Below are positions 9,438 through 17,738 of a stretch of DNA of 64,000 nt, piece by piece. Both the position numbers and the translations under genes were made by a program. Source of the stretch: Rhizobium sophorae (GTDB lineage Bacteria; Pseudomonadota; Alphaproteobacteria; Rhizobiales; Rhizobiaceae). The stretch's first letter is position 1; each line of letters opens with the position of its first letter. The DNA is taken from the NCBI RefSeq assembly GCF_013087515.1, contig NZ_JABFCN010000016.1, forward strand, positions 248,001 through 312,000. Reading direction: 5' to 3'. A model generated the notes under the pieces. The model did no database searches and was not told the DNA's origin. It saw only the letters and a program-made list of their open reading frames with translations.

Positions 9438-10271
9438 ATGGCCGAAATCGTATCCTTCCGGAAGGACGCCGCCGGAGCGGAAGAGGGCGGCTTGCTGACC
9501 CGCTCGTTGCGCGACGGCGTGCTGCGGCTCGTGCTCAACAACCCACCGGCCAATGTGCTTTCGATCGCGCTTCTCGAAGCGCTGATGGAACAGCTCGATA
9601 CCGCCGCGGCCGAGCCAGATGTGCGCGTCGTCGTCATCGCCTCGACCGGCAATGTCTTTTCCGCCGGGCATGATCTCAAGGAACTCACCGCCCATCGCGT
9701 CGATGAAGATCAGGGGGTCGGTTTCTTCGAAAGGTCCTTCCGGCTCTGCGCCGATCTGATGCTGAAGATCGCGCATCTGCCAAAGCCTGTCATCGCCGAG
9801 ATCGACGGGCTTGCAACGGCTGCGGGCTGCCAGCTCGTTGCTTCCTGCGATCTGGCGATCTGCACGGACAGTTCGACATTCTGCACACCGGGGGTCAACA
9901 TCGGCCTGTTCTGTTCGACGCCGATGGTGGCCATTTCCCGTGCCGCGCACCGCAAGCAGGCGATGGAGATGCTGCTGACTGGCGAGACGATCGACGCCTC
10001 GACCGCCAAGGATTTCGGCCTCGTCAACCGTATCGTGCCGAAGCAGTATCTGGCGCAGGTGGTTTCCAAATATGCGGATGTGATCGCCAGCAAGTCGCCG
10101 CTGACACTGAAGATCGGCAAGGAAGCCTTCAACCGGCAGCTCGAACTGCCGGTGGAGGCGGCATATGATTATACCGCCAGGGTGATGGTCGAGAATATGC
10201 TGACTGAGGATGCGCGGGAAGGGATTGGTGCCTTCCTCGGCAAGCGCAAGGCCGAATGGACGGGTGAGTGA
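9438..10271 (+). CDS. Enoyl-CoA hydratase/isomerase family protein lacking both catalytic glutamates
   Basis: A 277-residue crotonase-fold protein. The oxyanion-hole segments are intact (FSAGHDLKEL near residue 75; ATAAGCQLV near 130). In true hydratases the two catalytic Glu sit in GGGCEL and in a PE-x-x-x-G segment. Here the first position is Gln (AAGCQL) and the second Gly (TPGVNIGLF). This pattern resembles the ECHDC3 group, which is not known to hydrate enoyl-CoA. It may instead isomerise, decarboxylate or bind an acyl-CoA. Start 9438 follows a GGGAG site; the open frame from 9297 overlaps the preceding gene. It converges tail-to-tail with the EamA permease. Confidence 0.85.
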   Translation: MAEIVSFRKDAAGAEEGGLLTRSLRDGVLRLVLNNPPANVLSIALLEALMEQLDTAAAEPDVRVVVIASTGNVFSAGHDLKELTAHRVDEDQGVGFFERSFRLCADLMLKIAHLPKPVIAEIDGLATAAGCQLVASCDLAICTDSSTFCTPGVNIGLFCSTPMVAISRAAHRKQAMEMLLTGETIDASTAKDFGLVNRIVPKQYLAQVVSKYADVIASKSPLTLKIGKEAFNRQLELPVEAAYDYTARVMVENMLTEDAREGIGAFLGKRKAEWTGE

Positions 10272-11108
10272 TCACGCCAGTCTCAGAAGCAGCCCGCCGA
10301 TCGCGATGACGACGCCGGCGACGTAGCGCCAGATGCTGGCTTTTTCCTTGAAGACGGTGATCGAGATTACCAGCGCAAACAGGATTGCGGTTTCGCGCAA
10401 GGCTGCGACGGTCGCGACCGGGGCTTTCGTCATCGCCCAGAGCGCCAGTCCGTAGGAAGCGATCGAGCCGGCGCCGCCGATAAGGCCGCGCCACCAGTTG
10501 CGGCGAACGTGACGCACTACTGCGAAAGCGCCGCGCTGGGACGCTGCCCAGGAAAACAGCAGTACTGGCGGCAGCAGCGACATCCACAAAGTGTAGGAAA
10601 CCGCATTGCCGGAGATGCGCGCGCCGATTCCGTCGACATAGGTGTAGCTGGCGATGACGCATGCATTGGCAAGCGAGAGGATGACGGCGCGGCTGCTGCC
10701 ACGCCGCGCCTCCAGGGCGAGCGTCAGCACGCCAGCGCAGATCGTCATCGTGCCTGCAAGGGCGCCGCCGGAAAGATTTTCCTTCAGGATGAAACCGCTT
10801 GTCGCGGCGATCAGGAGTGGCGCGCAGCCACGCATCAGCGGATAGACGAGGCCGATATCGCCGGCCCGGTAGGCGGCGGCGACCAGCTGAAAATAGGCGA
10901 ACTGCAGGATGGCCGAGGCGCCAATGAACGGCCAGGCCGAGGCGTGCGGCAACGGCAGGAATGGCAGGAACGGCAGTGCCGAAACCGCGCCGCCGGCCGA
11001 GATCAGCGCCGCATCGAGGGGCTTATCGCTCCCCGCCTTGATGATGGCGTTCCATGTCGCGTGCAGCAGTGCGCCGAAGAGAACGAGCAGGATAACGTCG
11101 AGAGGCAA
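10272..11108 (-). CDS. EamA/DMT-family permease
   Basis: A 278-residue inner-membrane protein with ten hydrophobic segments in two EamA repeats (about residues 1-135 and 145-278), typical of drug/metabolite transporters. The N-terminal LLHATWNAIIKAG motif and the GLVYPLMRGCAPLL segment near residue 85 are characteristic of a subgroup often found as singletons in rhizobia. The substrate cannot be read from sequence. No gap separates its stop codon from that of the converging crotonase gene. Confidence 0.85.
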   Translation of the reverse strand: MPLDVILLVLFGALLHATWNAIIKAGSDKPLDAALISAGGAVSALPFLPFLPLPHASAWPFIGASAILQFAYFQLVAAAYRAGDIGLVYPLMRGCAPLLIAATSGFILKENLSGGALAGTMTICAGVLTLALEARRGSSRAVILSLANACVIASYTYVDGIGARISGNAVSYTLWMSLLPPVLLFSWAASQRGAFAVVRHVRRNWWRGLIGGAGSIASYGLALWAMTKAPVATVAALRETAILFALVISITVFKEKASIWRYVAGVVIAIGGLLLRLA

Positions 11109-11586
11109 GGGAGTAATCCGGAAAGGATGAGAGGAAGCGGAACACGCCTCGCCCTCGGCGTTTCAAATTCCTGAAAAGACAACTGAGATTTGCACGAAAA
11201 TGCGCGGCGGCGGTCGCTTATGCGTTCATATGTCGAATAGCATCCTTTCAGTATGCGAACAATGGCGGCCCATTTGAGCAATTTTTACGTGCGCGCGACA
11301 TGCGTTCAATCCAGGTCGATCCTTTCAACTATGAGATGTTTCTAATGGATGCGGGAACAAAGCGCGGAGTTATCACGAACAAAAAGAGAAAACATCTGCA
11401 GAAATTCGGGAGCTGTTTATTCTATGCTGCTGAAATATAGATATTATTCTATAACTTCGACATAGGGGAAAATTAAAGCTCCTGATTGTACAATCGTTGC
11501 GAAATCGCAGCGCGGAATTGATCCTCCAACCTTTCGCAAGCGCGAAAAGCGTGCAGTTTATGCGCCCGACATGACGGCAAAAATCA
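11109..11586. other. 478-bp gene-free stretch with an AT-rich core
   Basis: No convincing gene was found between the EamA permease and the secreted protein. The part from about 11340 to 11480 is clearly richer in A and T than its surroundings. A 46-codon frame starting at 11300 has no ribosome site and no recognisable product. The stretch presumably holds the permease promoter. Confidence 0.5.
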
Positions 11587-11910
11587 TCAGAGCTGATGAT
11601 GCGGAACGAAGAGCATCCCGTCAAGGTTGTCGATGTTCTGGCAGTTCAGCACCTGGCAGCGAGGAGTGTCTTTCGAAGGGATGTACGTCCATTCCGCATA
11701 ATCGGTCGCGTCGCAATAATTGCTGTTGCGGACATAGCGATCGTAGAGCGGCAAGCCACGGGGAGACTGGTAGCGGAAGATGACGGCGCCCTGATTGTGG
11801 ATGGCGGCGCGAACGCTGGCACAGCTCATGGTGAGCGGATTGTAGCGCGAAACCGCCAGCGCCGGCGATGCGGCGAGCACGAGCATGAGGGCAAGAGCGA
11901 TTTTTTTCAT
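11587..11910 (-). CDS. Small secreted protein with four cysteines, function unknown
   Basis: A 107-residue protein with a clear signal peptide (MKKIALALMLVLAASPALA, cleavage after residue 19). The mature part has four cysteines, in TMSCASVRA, NSNYCDATDY and RCQVLNCQN, suggesting two disulfides in the periplasm or outside. AGGA lies seven bases before the ATG at 11910. I recognise it as a rhizobial hypothetical protein but know no function. It is divergent from the CoA-binding protein gene, 114 bp away. Confidence 0.8.
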   Translation of the reverse strand: MKKIALALMLVLAASPALAVSRYNPLTMSCASVRAAIHNQGAVIFRYQSPRGLPLYDRYVRNSNYCDATDYAEWTYIPSKDTPRCQVLNCQNIDNLDGMLFVPHHQL

Positions 11911-12024
11911 CGAATCATCCTCAGGGAGTATCCAATTCATATATACGGAAAAGATGCCCAGTCGGTTTCACGGACACGCAAAAAAATATGCCGGCCGTGC
12001 CGAAAGGCTTTCGGGAGTGGAGAA

Positions 12025-12459
12025 ATGGACATGAATCACGACGCCTACACGGATGATTACCTCGCCGGAATCCTGCATTCGGTAAAGACTATCGCGCTGA
12101 CCGGCGCTTCGCCAAATCCGGCCCGGCCGAGCAACGGCGTCATGGGTTATCTGCTGTCGCGCGGCTACGAGGTCATTCCTGTCAATCCGGGGCAGGCGGG
12201 CAAACAGATCCAGGGCCGTACCGTGTATGCCCGGCTCGCCGACATTCCGGTACCGATCGACATGGTCGACGTCTTTCGCGCCTCCGAATATCTGGACGGG
12301 GTCGTCGAGGAGGCACTGGCGCTGAGGCCGCTGCCGAACATCATCTGGTCTCAGCTTGGGGTCCGCGACGACGCGGCTGCGGCAAAGGCGGAGGCCGCCG
12401 GCATCCAGGTGGTGATGAACCGCTGCCCGGCTATCGAGTATCCCCGTCTTATTGCTTGA
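12025..12459 (+). CDS. CoA-binding domain protein (YccU-like)
   Basis: A 144-residue single-domain protein of the CoA_binding_2 family, a Rossmann fold like the nucleotide domain of succinyl-CoA synthetase. Visible features are IALTGASPNPARPSNGVMGY near residue 22, the VIPVNPG strand near 50, the DMVDVFR segment near 80 and the ending MNRCPAIEYPRL. The start at 12025 follows GGGAGTGGAG; the upstream open frame overlaps the divergent secreted-protein gene. It lies 117 bp before metY and in rhizobia is commonly its neighbour, so joint expression is possible. Its biochemical role is not established. Confidence 0.85.
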   Translation: MDMNHDAYTDDYLAGILHSVKTIALTGASPNPARPSNGVMGYLLSRGYEVIPVNPGQAGKQIQGRTVYARLADIPVPIDMVDVFRASEYLDGVVEEALALRPLPNIIWSQLGVRDDAAAAKAEAAGIQVVMNRCPAIEYPRLIA

Positions 12460-12576
12460 GTTGCTGTCCGCTGGGACGGATTTTCCACCGAACGCCCATG
12501 GGTTGAAACGGATCGCGATTAACTTTCGCAAGCGACCGGCTATGATCCTGGCCGTCAGCAACAACTGGAGGACGAC

Positions 12577-13860
12577 ATGGCCAAGAACGATCCGGGATTC
12601 AACACGTTGGCGATCCATGCCGGTGCGCAGCCCGACCCGACGACTGGTGCGCGGGTAACGCCGATCTACCAGACGACCGCTTTCGTCTTCAATGATTCCG
12701 ATCATGCCGCCGCCCTTTTCGGCCTGCAGGCCTTCGGCAACATCTACACCCGCATCATGAACCCGACGCAGTCCGTGCTCGAGGAGCGCGTCGCAGCGCT
12801 CGAGGGCGGCACCGCAGCCCTTGCCGTCGCCTCCGGCCATGCGGCGCAGGTGATCGTCTTCCACAATATCATGCGCCCCGGCGAGAATTTCATCGCTGCC
12901 CGCCAGCTCTACGGCGGTTCGATCAACCAGTTCGGCCATGCCTTCGAGAATTTCGGCTGGCAGGTGCGCTGGGCCGATGCCACCAATCCGGCAAGCTTCG
13001 AAAGCCAGATCGACGACAAGACGCGCGGCATCTTCATCGAGAGCCTCGCCAATCCCGGTGGCACTTTCGTCGATATCGCCGCCATCGCCGACGTCGCGCA
13101 TCGCAACGGCCTGCCGCTGATCGTCGACAATACGATGGCAACACCCTATTTCATCCGTCCGATCGAGTACGGCGCCGACATCGTCGTGCATTCACTGACG
13201 AAGTTTCTCGGCGGCCACGGCAATTCCATGGGCGGCCTCATCGTCGACGGCGGCACCTTCGACTGGTCGAAATCCGGCAATTACCCGATGCTGTCGAGCC
13301 CGCGGCCGGAATATAACGGCATGGTCCTGCACGCGACTTTCGGCAATTTCGCCTTTGCGATCGCTGCGCGTGTGCTCGGCCTGCGCGACCTCGGGCCGGC
13401 GATCTCGCCCTTCAACGCTTTCCTGATCCTGACCGGCATCGAGACGCTGCCGCTCAGGATGCAGCGCCACAGCGACAATGCGATCGCCGTCGCGAAGTGG
13501 CTGAAGGCGCACAGCAAGATCGCCTGGGTAAACTATGCCGGCCTCGACGATGACCCGAACCACGCCCTGCAGCAGCGCTACTCGCCGAAGGGCGCCGGCT
13601 CCGTCTTCACCTTTGGCGTCAAGGGCGGCTATGAGGCGGGCAAGACGCTGGTCGAGGGGCTGGAGCTCTTCTCCCATCTTGCCAATATCGGCGACACCCG
13701 TTCGCTCGTCATCCATCCGGCCTCGACGACGCACCGGCAGTTGACCGACGAGCAGAGGATCGCTGCCGGCGCAGGCCCTGACGTGGTGCGCCTCTCCGTC
13801 GGCATCGAGGACGTCAAGGACATCATCGCCGATCTCGAACAGGCACTCTCGAAGATCTGA
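12577..13860 (+). CDS. metY: O-acetylhomoserine sulfhydrylase (PLP-dependent)
   Basis: Condenses O-acetylhomoserine with sulfide to make homocysteine, the direct-sulfhydrylation route to methionine. It is a 427-residue cytoplasmic enzyme of the Cys/Met metabolism PLP family. The pyridoxal lysine is Lys209 in VVHSLTKFLGGHG. TRIMNPTQSVLEERVAALEG near residue 58 and NIGDTRSLVIHPASTTH near 370 are also typical. Length matches OAH sulfhydrylases, which are longer than the 390-residue cystathionine enzymes. The ribosome site is TGGAGGACGAC. I found no SAM riboswitch in the 117-bp upstream gap. Confidence 0.93.
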   Translation: MAKNDPGFNTLAIHAGAQPDPTTGARVTPIYQTTAFVFNDSDHAAALFGLQAFGNIYTRIMNPTQSVLEERVAALEGGTAALAVASGHAAQVIVFHNIMRPGENFIAARQLYGGSINQFGHAFENFGWQVRWADATNPASFESQIDDKTRGIFIESLANPGGTFVDIAAIADVAHRNGLPLIVDNTMATPYFIRPIEYGADIVVHSLTKFLGGHGNSMGGLIVDGGTFDWSKSGNYPMLSSPRPEYNGMVLHATFGNFAFAIAARVLGLRDLGPAISPFNAFLILTGIETLPLRMQRHSDNAIAVAKWLKAHSKIAWVNYAGLDDDPNHALQQRYSPKGAGSVFTFGVKGGYEAGKTLVEGLELFSHLANIGDTRSLVIHPASTTHRQLTDEQRIAAGAGPDVVRLSVGIEDVKDIIADLEQALSKI

Positions 13861-14002
13861 CTGTCCTTCGCAACAAACGTTTTTTAATTTCGCAGATGAT
13901 GTTTGTCGGCATACAGCCATAAAATCAGCGCCGAGGCGACGATCGCGCAGCCATACGGTCGTAACGATCAAGCGTGAGCGCGCTCGGACTTTGGGGAAGG
14001 GT

Positions 14003-14950
14003 TCAAGACCACGATCGCGCTGTTGAACCAAATCTAGCGATCAGCACGGCAAGCGCTGCCACCATGATAAGATAGGCGACGAAGGCCTGCCACGCTCCCA
14101 TTGGGAGACCGACAAGCAGGAGAGTGTCATTTCCACCAGGGATAAGGAGCGCCCCAAAGCCCATCAGCAAGCCTCCAATTGTTCTTCGCGACACGCCCTT
14201 CCATGTCGGCGGCCAGCTCAGTGAAAACTGATGCCGGCGAATTCTCGCCGAGACGAGACTGCCGCTAAACATGCAGACAAAGATGAGTGAACTCGTCACC
14301 GGGATCGAAAGCATCGATCCGACCGAGGTCGTGACTGAGAAGCGAGGGGCGAACGCCGATAAGGTGGCCGAAGTTATGCCAATAGTACCCATTGCCAAAG
14401 TCAGCCGACGGAAGTTGGTCTCCGATTTGATGGAGATGCCGAGTCTCAGGAGTAGGAACACGAACAAAACCACCAACAAGGCTTCTAGCGCAAGCGGCGG
14501 TGAAGCGCTGATTGGCATCGGCTCCGCGCGCAGATTGAACACAGAATCGAGGGACAGGATCACAAGAATCCCGAGGAAGGTGAAACCGAAATCCATCTCT
14601 CCGTTACCAAAGTGCCCTACCGATCCAAAAATGCAGGCACCGTTTACATATACGCCGACACCAAAAAGGATGGCTGCGCCGACCATGTGAACCAAAGGCG
14701 ACCATCCACCATTCATGGTCGGCAACTTGTCGAGGATGATATAGGCGATCGCGGCCCACACTGCGCATTCGGCCAGAGCGAGAAATCGCGCGGGTCTGCG
14801 TTGGGAAATCAATTCCGTCGTAGCGATGAAGGTGCAGATCGATCCGTGGTTCATCGCGAAGCCGAGGACGAAGCCCAGCCCTCCAATCAAACCGAAACTG
14901 GCCCACGTCTCGAAGTCTGCCACCCCAATGCCGTGGGACAACCCGTTCAC
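14003..14950 (-). CDS. YeeE/YedE-family sulfur transporter
   Basis: A 315-residue membrane protein with about nine hydrophobic segments. The two cysteine-bearing motifs of the thiosulfate-uptake family are present: GFAMNHGSICTFIATTEL near residue 30 and YVNGACIFGSVGHFGNG near 100. Related YeeE proteins move thiosulfate through the membrane using conserved cysteines, so transport of a reduced sulfur compound is likely. The start is a GTG at 14950 with GGAGG nine bases upstream; the same frame continues upstream without homology. It lies 140 bp downstream of the DUF417 gene on the same strand, past a strong hairpin. Base composition is lower in GC than the flanking genes, suggesting acquisition. 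Confidence 0.85.
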   Translation of the reverse strand: MNGLSHGIGVADFETWASFGLIGGLGFVLGFAMNHGSICTFIATTELISQRRPARFLALAECAVWAAIAYIILDKLPTMNGGWSPLVHMVGAAILFGVGVYVNGACIFGSVGHFGNGEMDFGFTFLGILVILSLDSVFNLRAEPMPISASPPLALEALLVVLFVFLLLRLGISIKSETNFRRLTLAMGTIGITSATLSAFAPRFSVTTSVGSMLSIPVTSSLIFVCMFSGSLVSARIRRHQFSLSWPPTWKGVSRRTIGGLLMGFGALLIPGGNDTLLLVGLPMGAWQAFVAYLIMVAALAVLIARFGSTARSWS

Positions 14951-15022
14951 TGCACCAATCCTCCGTACGTTCAGTGAAGAAGATCGCGGGCACAATGACA
15001 CGAGTTTGGAACTTAATGAATG

Positions 15023-15060
15023 GCGAACGCCCCGATCCAGGCTTGGATCGGGGCGTTCGC
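15023..15060. terminator. 17-bp perfect stem-loop between DUF417 and YeeE genes
   Basis: GCGAACGCCCCGATCCA and its complement flank a 4-base loop (GGCT). The stem is unusually long and perfect, but no T-run follows on either strand. It could end the DUF417 transcript or protect its 3' end while lowering expression of the downstream transporter. Confidence 0.6.
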
Positions 15061-15090
15061 ACGAATGGCAGATGTGCCGAGCTTCCGGAT

Positions 15091-15618
15091 TTAGGTTCTC
15101 GTGAAGCGGATTGCGGTAAGGGAATCCATTGCAATCCAGAGTGATAGCGCCAGAAGGCCGACGTCTTTGAGCAGGAACTGGCCAGGAGCGACCGAGATGG
15201 CCGGGAACCCGAGTTCGGGAACAATCACGCCAGGGGTCGTAATCATGAAGCTGATGGTGGAGACAAACAGTCCGGACGACAGGACGCCACCCACAAGCGA
15301 ATAAATCGGGTTGACAAGTCTTGCGGCTATAAGTGCGCCGATGCTGAGTTCGAGGACTCCCAGGAAGCTCGAAAAGCCTCGCACGCTCAAGATGGAGTAC
15401 ATCCAGCTTACAAGAGGGTTGTTGCTGACCAGATCGACCAGTCCTTGGGCCTCGTAGGCTGTGAATTTCATGCCGCCAAACCAGGCATAGATCACGATGA
15501 TTGATACGTAGAGGCCACCGGTGGTTGCCGTGCGGCCATAGGTCTCTGCTAGATGCAGGATGCCTGCGATGCGTTTCGATTTCGGCTGGATGCCGACATG
15601 ATCGATAAATTGGGTCAT
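15091..15618 (-). CDS. DUF417 (YkgB/RclC-like) membrane protein
   Basis: A 175-residue protein with about four hydrophobic segments. The DUF417 signature is seen in YVSIIVIYAWFGGMKFTAYEAQGL near residue 40 (interrupted here only by family-typical variation), VSNNPLVSW near 65 and FLGVLELSIGALI near 85. Its E. coli relative RclC is part of the reactive-chlorine response, although its activity is unknown. The gene is divergent from tetR, with an 18-bp palindrome between its start and the regulator. It is first in a possible two-gene unit with the YeeE transporter. Confidence 0.85.
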   Translation of the reverse strand: MTQFIDHVGIQPKSKRIAGILHLAETYGRTATTGGLYVSIIVIYAWFGGMKFTAYEAQGLVDLVSNNPLVSWMYSILSVRGFSSFLGVLELSIGALIAARLVNPIYSLVGGVLSSGLFVSTISFMITTPGVIVPELGFPAISVAPGQFLLKDVGLLALSLWIAMDSLTAIRFTRT

Positions 15619-15675
15619 TTCCTTCTCCCATTGATGTCTGGACTTTGCGGTCAGTTCGACGACCCAAATCCAGAA

Positions 15676-15693
15676 CGATACAGATCTGTATCG
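15676..15693. promoter_or_regulatory. 18-bp perfect palindrome, probable TetR operator (DUF417 side)
   Basis: CGATACAGATCTGTATCG is fully self-complementary and lies 58 bp upstream of the DUF417 start. A half-site TCTGTATCG recurs at 15715-15723. A near copy of the core sits in front of tetR (15867-15879), which ties the motif to that repressor. Confidence 0.75.
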
Positions 15694-15866
15694 ATATTGA
15701 GTTAATGCTACTTATCTGTATCGTTTTCAAATCACGAAATCGCGATCCATGTCGCTTCCGATTGACGGTGCAGCATGGCGACTTGCGCGCAGCTGTCAGC
15801 TGCAGCCGTATTCTGTTCCCAGCCAACAAGCCATTGCTTACCATCCGACGAGTGATTAAGTATCAC

Positions 15867-15879
15867 TACAGATCAGTAT
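15867..15879. promoter_or_regulatory. Second copy of the operator core, in front of tetR
   Basis: TACAGATCAGTAT differs by one base from the core TACAGATCTGTAT of the 15676 palindrome and ends 16 bp before the tetR ATG. This position fits autorepression by blocking the tetR start region. Confidence 0.65.
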
Positions 15880-15895
15880 TTTTCGGTGAGGGATA

Positions 15896-16465
15896 ATGCG
15901 GCGATCGGAAATCAGGGACCATCTGCTCGAAACATCTTTGCGCCTGTTCAACGAGCATGGTTACCATGCGACTGGCATTGACTTGATTATCGCGGAAAGT
16001 GGCGTAGCGAAAACGACCCTATACCGACACTTCGAGACAAAGGAGGACCTGATCCTCAAGGCGCTCGAGCGGCGCGACGAAGAGGATCGCCGTAAGATGC
16101 GCGAGTTTGTCGAGAAGCGTGCGACCGATCCGATGGAGCGAATTCTGTCGACGTTCGACTTTCTGGAACTCTGGTTCAAGGACAAGGATTTTAGAGGCTG
16201 TGGATTTATGGCTGCTGCTGGAGAACACAAGGACATCGCTGATCCCGTGTTCCGAGCGGCGGAGATGCACAAGCGCTTGGCGCTCGCCTACTTCGAAGAA
16301 CTGGCTCATGCTGTGCGATTCCGCGACCCTCGGCGTGTGGCGGATGAAATCAATCTTCTCCATGAAGGAGCAACGGCGGTAGCCCAAATGGTTCGCTCAG
16401 CGGAGCCTGCCGGTCAGGCTAAACGAATGGCAACGGCGCTCCTTTCAACGATGGATCGCGGTTAG
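15896..16465 (+). CDS. TetR/AcrR-family repressor
   Basis: A 189-residue regulator. The N-terminal helix-turn-helix is plain: RDHLLETSLRLFNEHGYHATGI, then SGVAKTTLYRHFETKEDLI (residues 8-50). The ligand domain carries RGCGFMAAAGEHKDI near residue 100, with a single cysteine at a position conserved in a TetR subgroup. Upstream lie two operator-like sequences sharing a palindromic core, on both sides of the divergent region, so it most likely represses itself and the DUF417 gene. A decayed old-yellow-enzyme gene converges on its 3' end, an arrangement reminiscent of NemR-NemA. The inducer is unknown. Confidence 0.92.
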   Translation: MRRSEIRDHLLETSLRLFNEHGYHATGIDLIIAESGVAKTTLYRHFETKEDLILKALERRDEEDRRKMREFVEKRATDPMERILSTFDFLELWFKDKDFRGCGFMAAAGEHKDIADPVFRAAEMHKRLALAYFEELAHAVRFRDPRRVADEINLLHEGATAVAQMVRSAEPAGQAKRMATALLSTMDRG

Positions 16466-16479
16466 TCTGAAACGAGACT

Positions 16480-17040
16480 GTGCGGTCACGCATGAGGGCA
16501 TTACCAGCGAAGTGAGATAGCCAGACCTTCGTCCGCAATTTGTCGCGTGCTGCGTAGTCGTGAATTGCCTGTTCGAGGTCGCCGAAAACGGGGCTGTCCT
16601 CGTCCGCGCCGATCTCTGCCAGCCGCATCGTGTACCACGCGGTGATCCCACCCTCGGGGGCTTGCGAGAACCTTGGATTTCTGATCGTCTTTCCAGAGAT
16701 TGGGAAGTGAAGGCTCAAGGACGAGCGCACGTGCGAGGCCGACGATGTCGACTGCACCGCTTGCCACAGCGTCTTCGCCCTGAGCGCGCGTCCTGAAGCA
16801 GCCTGTCAGCATAAGAGGCTTGGGGCCGTCATAGCGTGCGCGTTTTGCGAAATCGAGGAAATAGGGTCCGCGTCCGGACCTGTCGGAGGCGGATTTTGCT
16901 CCAGGAAAGCAGAAGGCAACTGAAGCGGCTCGAACAGGGGTCCACGAGTTTGCATTAGAGATTCCACGAGAAATAACTCCGGCATGCATTTTTATCGGCG
17001 AAACGGGGGGCACGGCAACACCAGCACGAAGATCTATGCG
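16480..17040 (-). pseudogene. Decayed NADH:flavin oxidoreductase (old yellow enzyme) fragment
   Basis: The minus strand encodes pieces of the C-terminal half of an old yellow enzyme in two frames. One frame carries PYFLDFAKRARYDG, KPLMLTGCFRTRAQGEDAV and DIVGLARALVLEPSLPNLW. After a frameshift near 16690 the other frame carries SQAPEGGITAWYTMRLAEIG and DKLRTKVWLSHFAGNAL. The N-terminal barrel, about the first 200 residues, is absent, and the part between 16930 and 17040 shows only a trace of the family. The order of the blocks matches intact homologues, so this is a truncated, frameshifted relic. Confidence 0.8.
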
Positions 17041-17119
17041 ACGGGATACAAAATCGCTAATGATTTCAAATAATCCCACGCAGGCATTGGCTGCGAAGGA
17101 GACCACATCAGAGAGGTCC

Positions 17120-17473
17120 ATGACGACGATGGCAAATTTCATCACCTTCAGCATCGACGGCGTCGAAGCCGAGTTCGGCGCCCCGGAGCCTGGCCGGATC
17201 ATCGCCGGCGATCCGCAATTCCGTACGTGGAACCTGGAGGAGAGAGAAGGTGGCCTTTATTCCGGCATCTGGGAGGCGACACCCGGCAAGTGGCGGATCG
17301 TCTACGAGGAATGGGAATATTTCAGCCTGCTGGCCGGCCATTCGATCGTGACGGAGGACGGCGGTGAGCCGGTTCATCTGAAGGCAGGTGACCGGATGAT
17401 CCTCAAGCCCGGCTTCAAGGGAACGTGGGAAGTCGTTGAAACGACTCGCAAGGACTACGTGATCAAGGTTTGA
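17120..17473 (+). CDS. DUF861 cupin-domain protein
   Basis: A 117-residue single-domain cupin of the EutQ-like DUF861 family. Typical elements are GIWEATPGKWRIVYEEWEY near residue 50, the SIVTEDGGEPVHLKAGD turn near 75 and MILKPGFKGTWEVVETTRK near 95. Such proteins lack the usual metal-binding histidine set and their roles are mostly unknown. Start 17120 has GAGAGG close upstream; ATG 17129 is an alternative. The gene stands alone between the pseudogene and the cyclic-di-GMP protein. Confidence 0.85.
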   Translation: MTTMANFITFSIDGVEAEFGAPEPGRIIAGDPQFRTWNLEEREGGLYSGIWEATPGKWRIVYEEWEYFSLLAGHSIVTEDGGEPVHLKAGDRMILKPGFKGTWEVVETTRKDYVIKV

Positions 17474-17738
17474 GCGGGCCGGCAAATGGGGCGCGACGAA
17501 GCCGGGCCTTTCCCGTTTTCGGCTTCCTTTTGTCGTCACGGTCGCAGCGATGATCCGAAACGGCAAGCCGGCAACGACGGTGCTAGCGGCCCTTTATCCC
17601 GGATTAAATACTTTTAACCAATCCCATTAATCGCGCCTACATCGGCAAATGCTAAACCTTATCTGCAGCGCATTGCGGACATGATGTCTCCTGCCGTCTC
17701 ACAGACATGGCCTTGCAATTAATCTTTGCGGAATTTGC

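Noticed and set aside
11300..11440. A 46-codon frame in the AT-rich gap before the secreted protein
   Set aside because: No ribosome site and no similarity that I recognise; length is within chance for AT-rich sequence.
12460..12576. Possible SAM riboswitch before metY
   Set aside because: I could not find the conserved blocks of SAM-I or SAM-II elements in the 117-bp gap.
14003..15844. A single 613-codon minus-strand frame covering both the YeeE and DUF417 regions
   Set aside because: Only the part from 14950 downward shows protein-like homology (YeeE). The upstream part overlaps the real DUF417 gene in another frame and the tetR control region.
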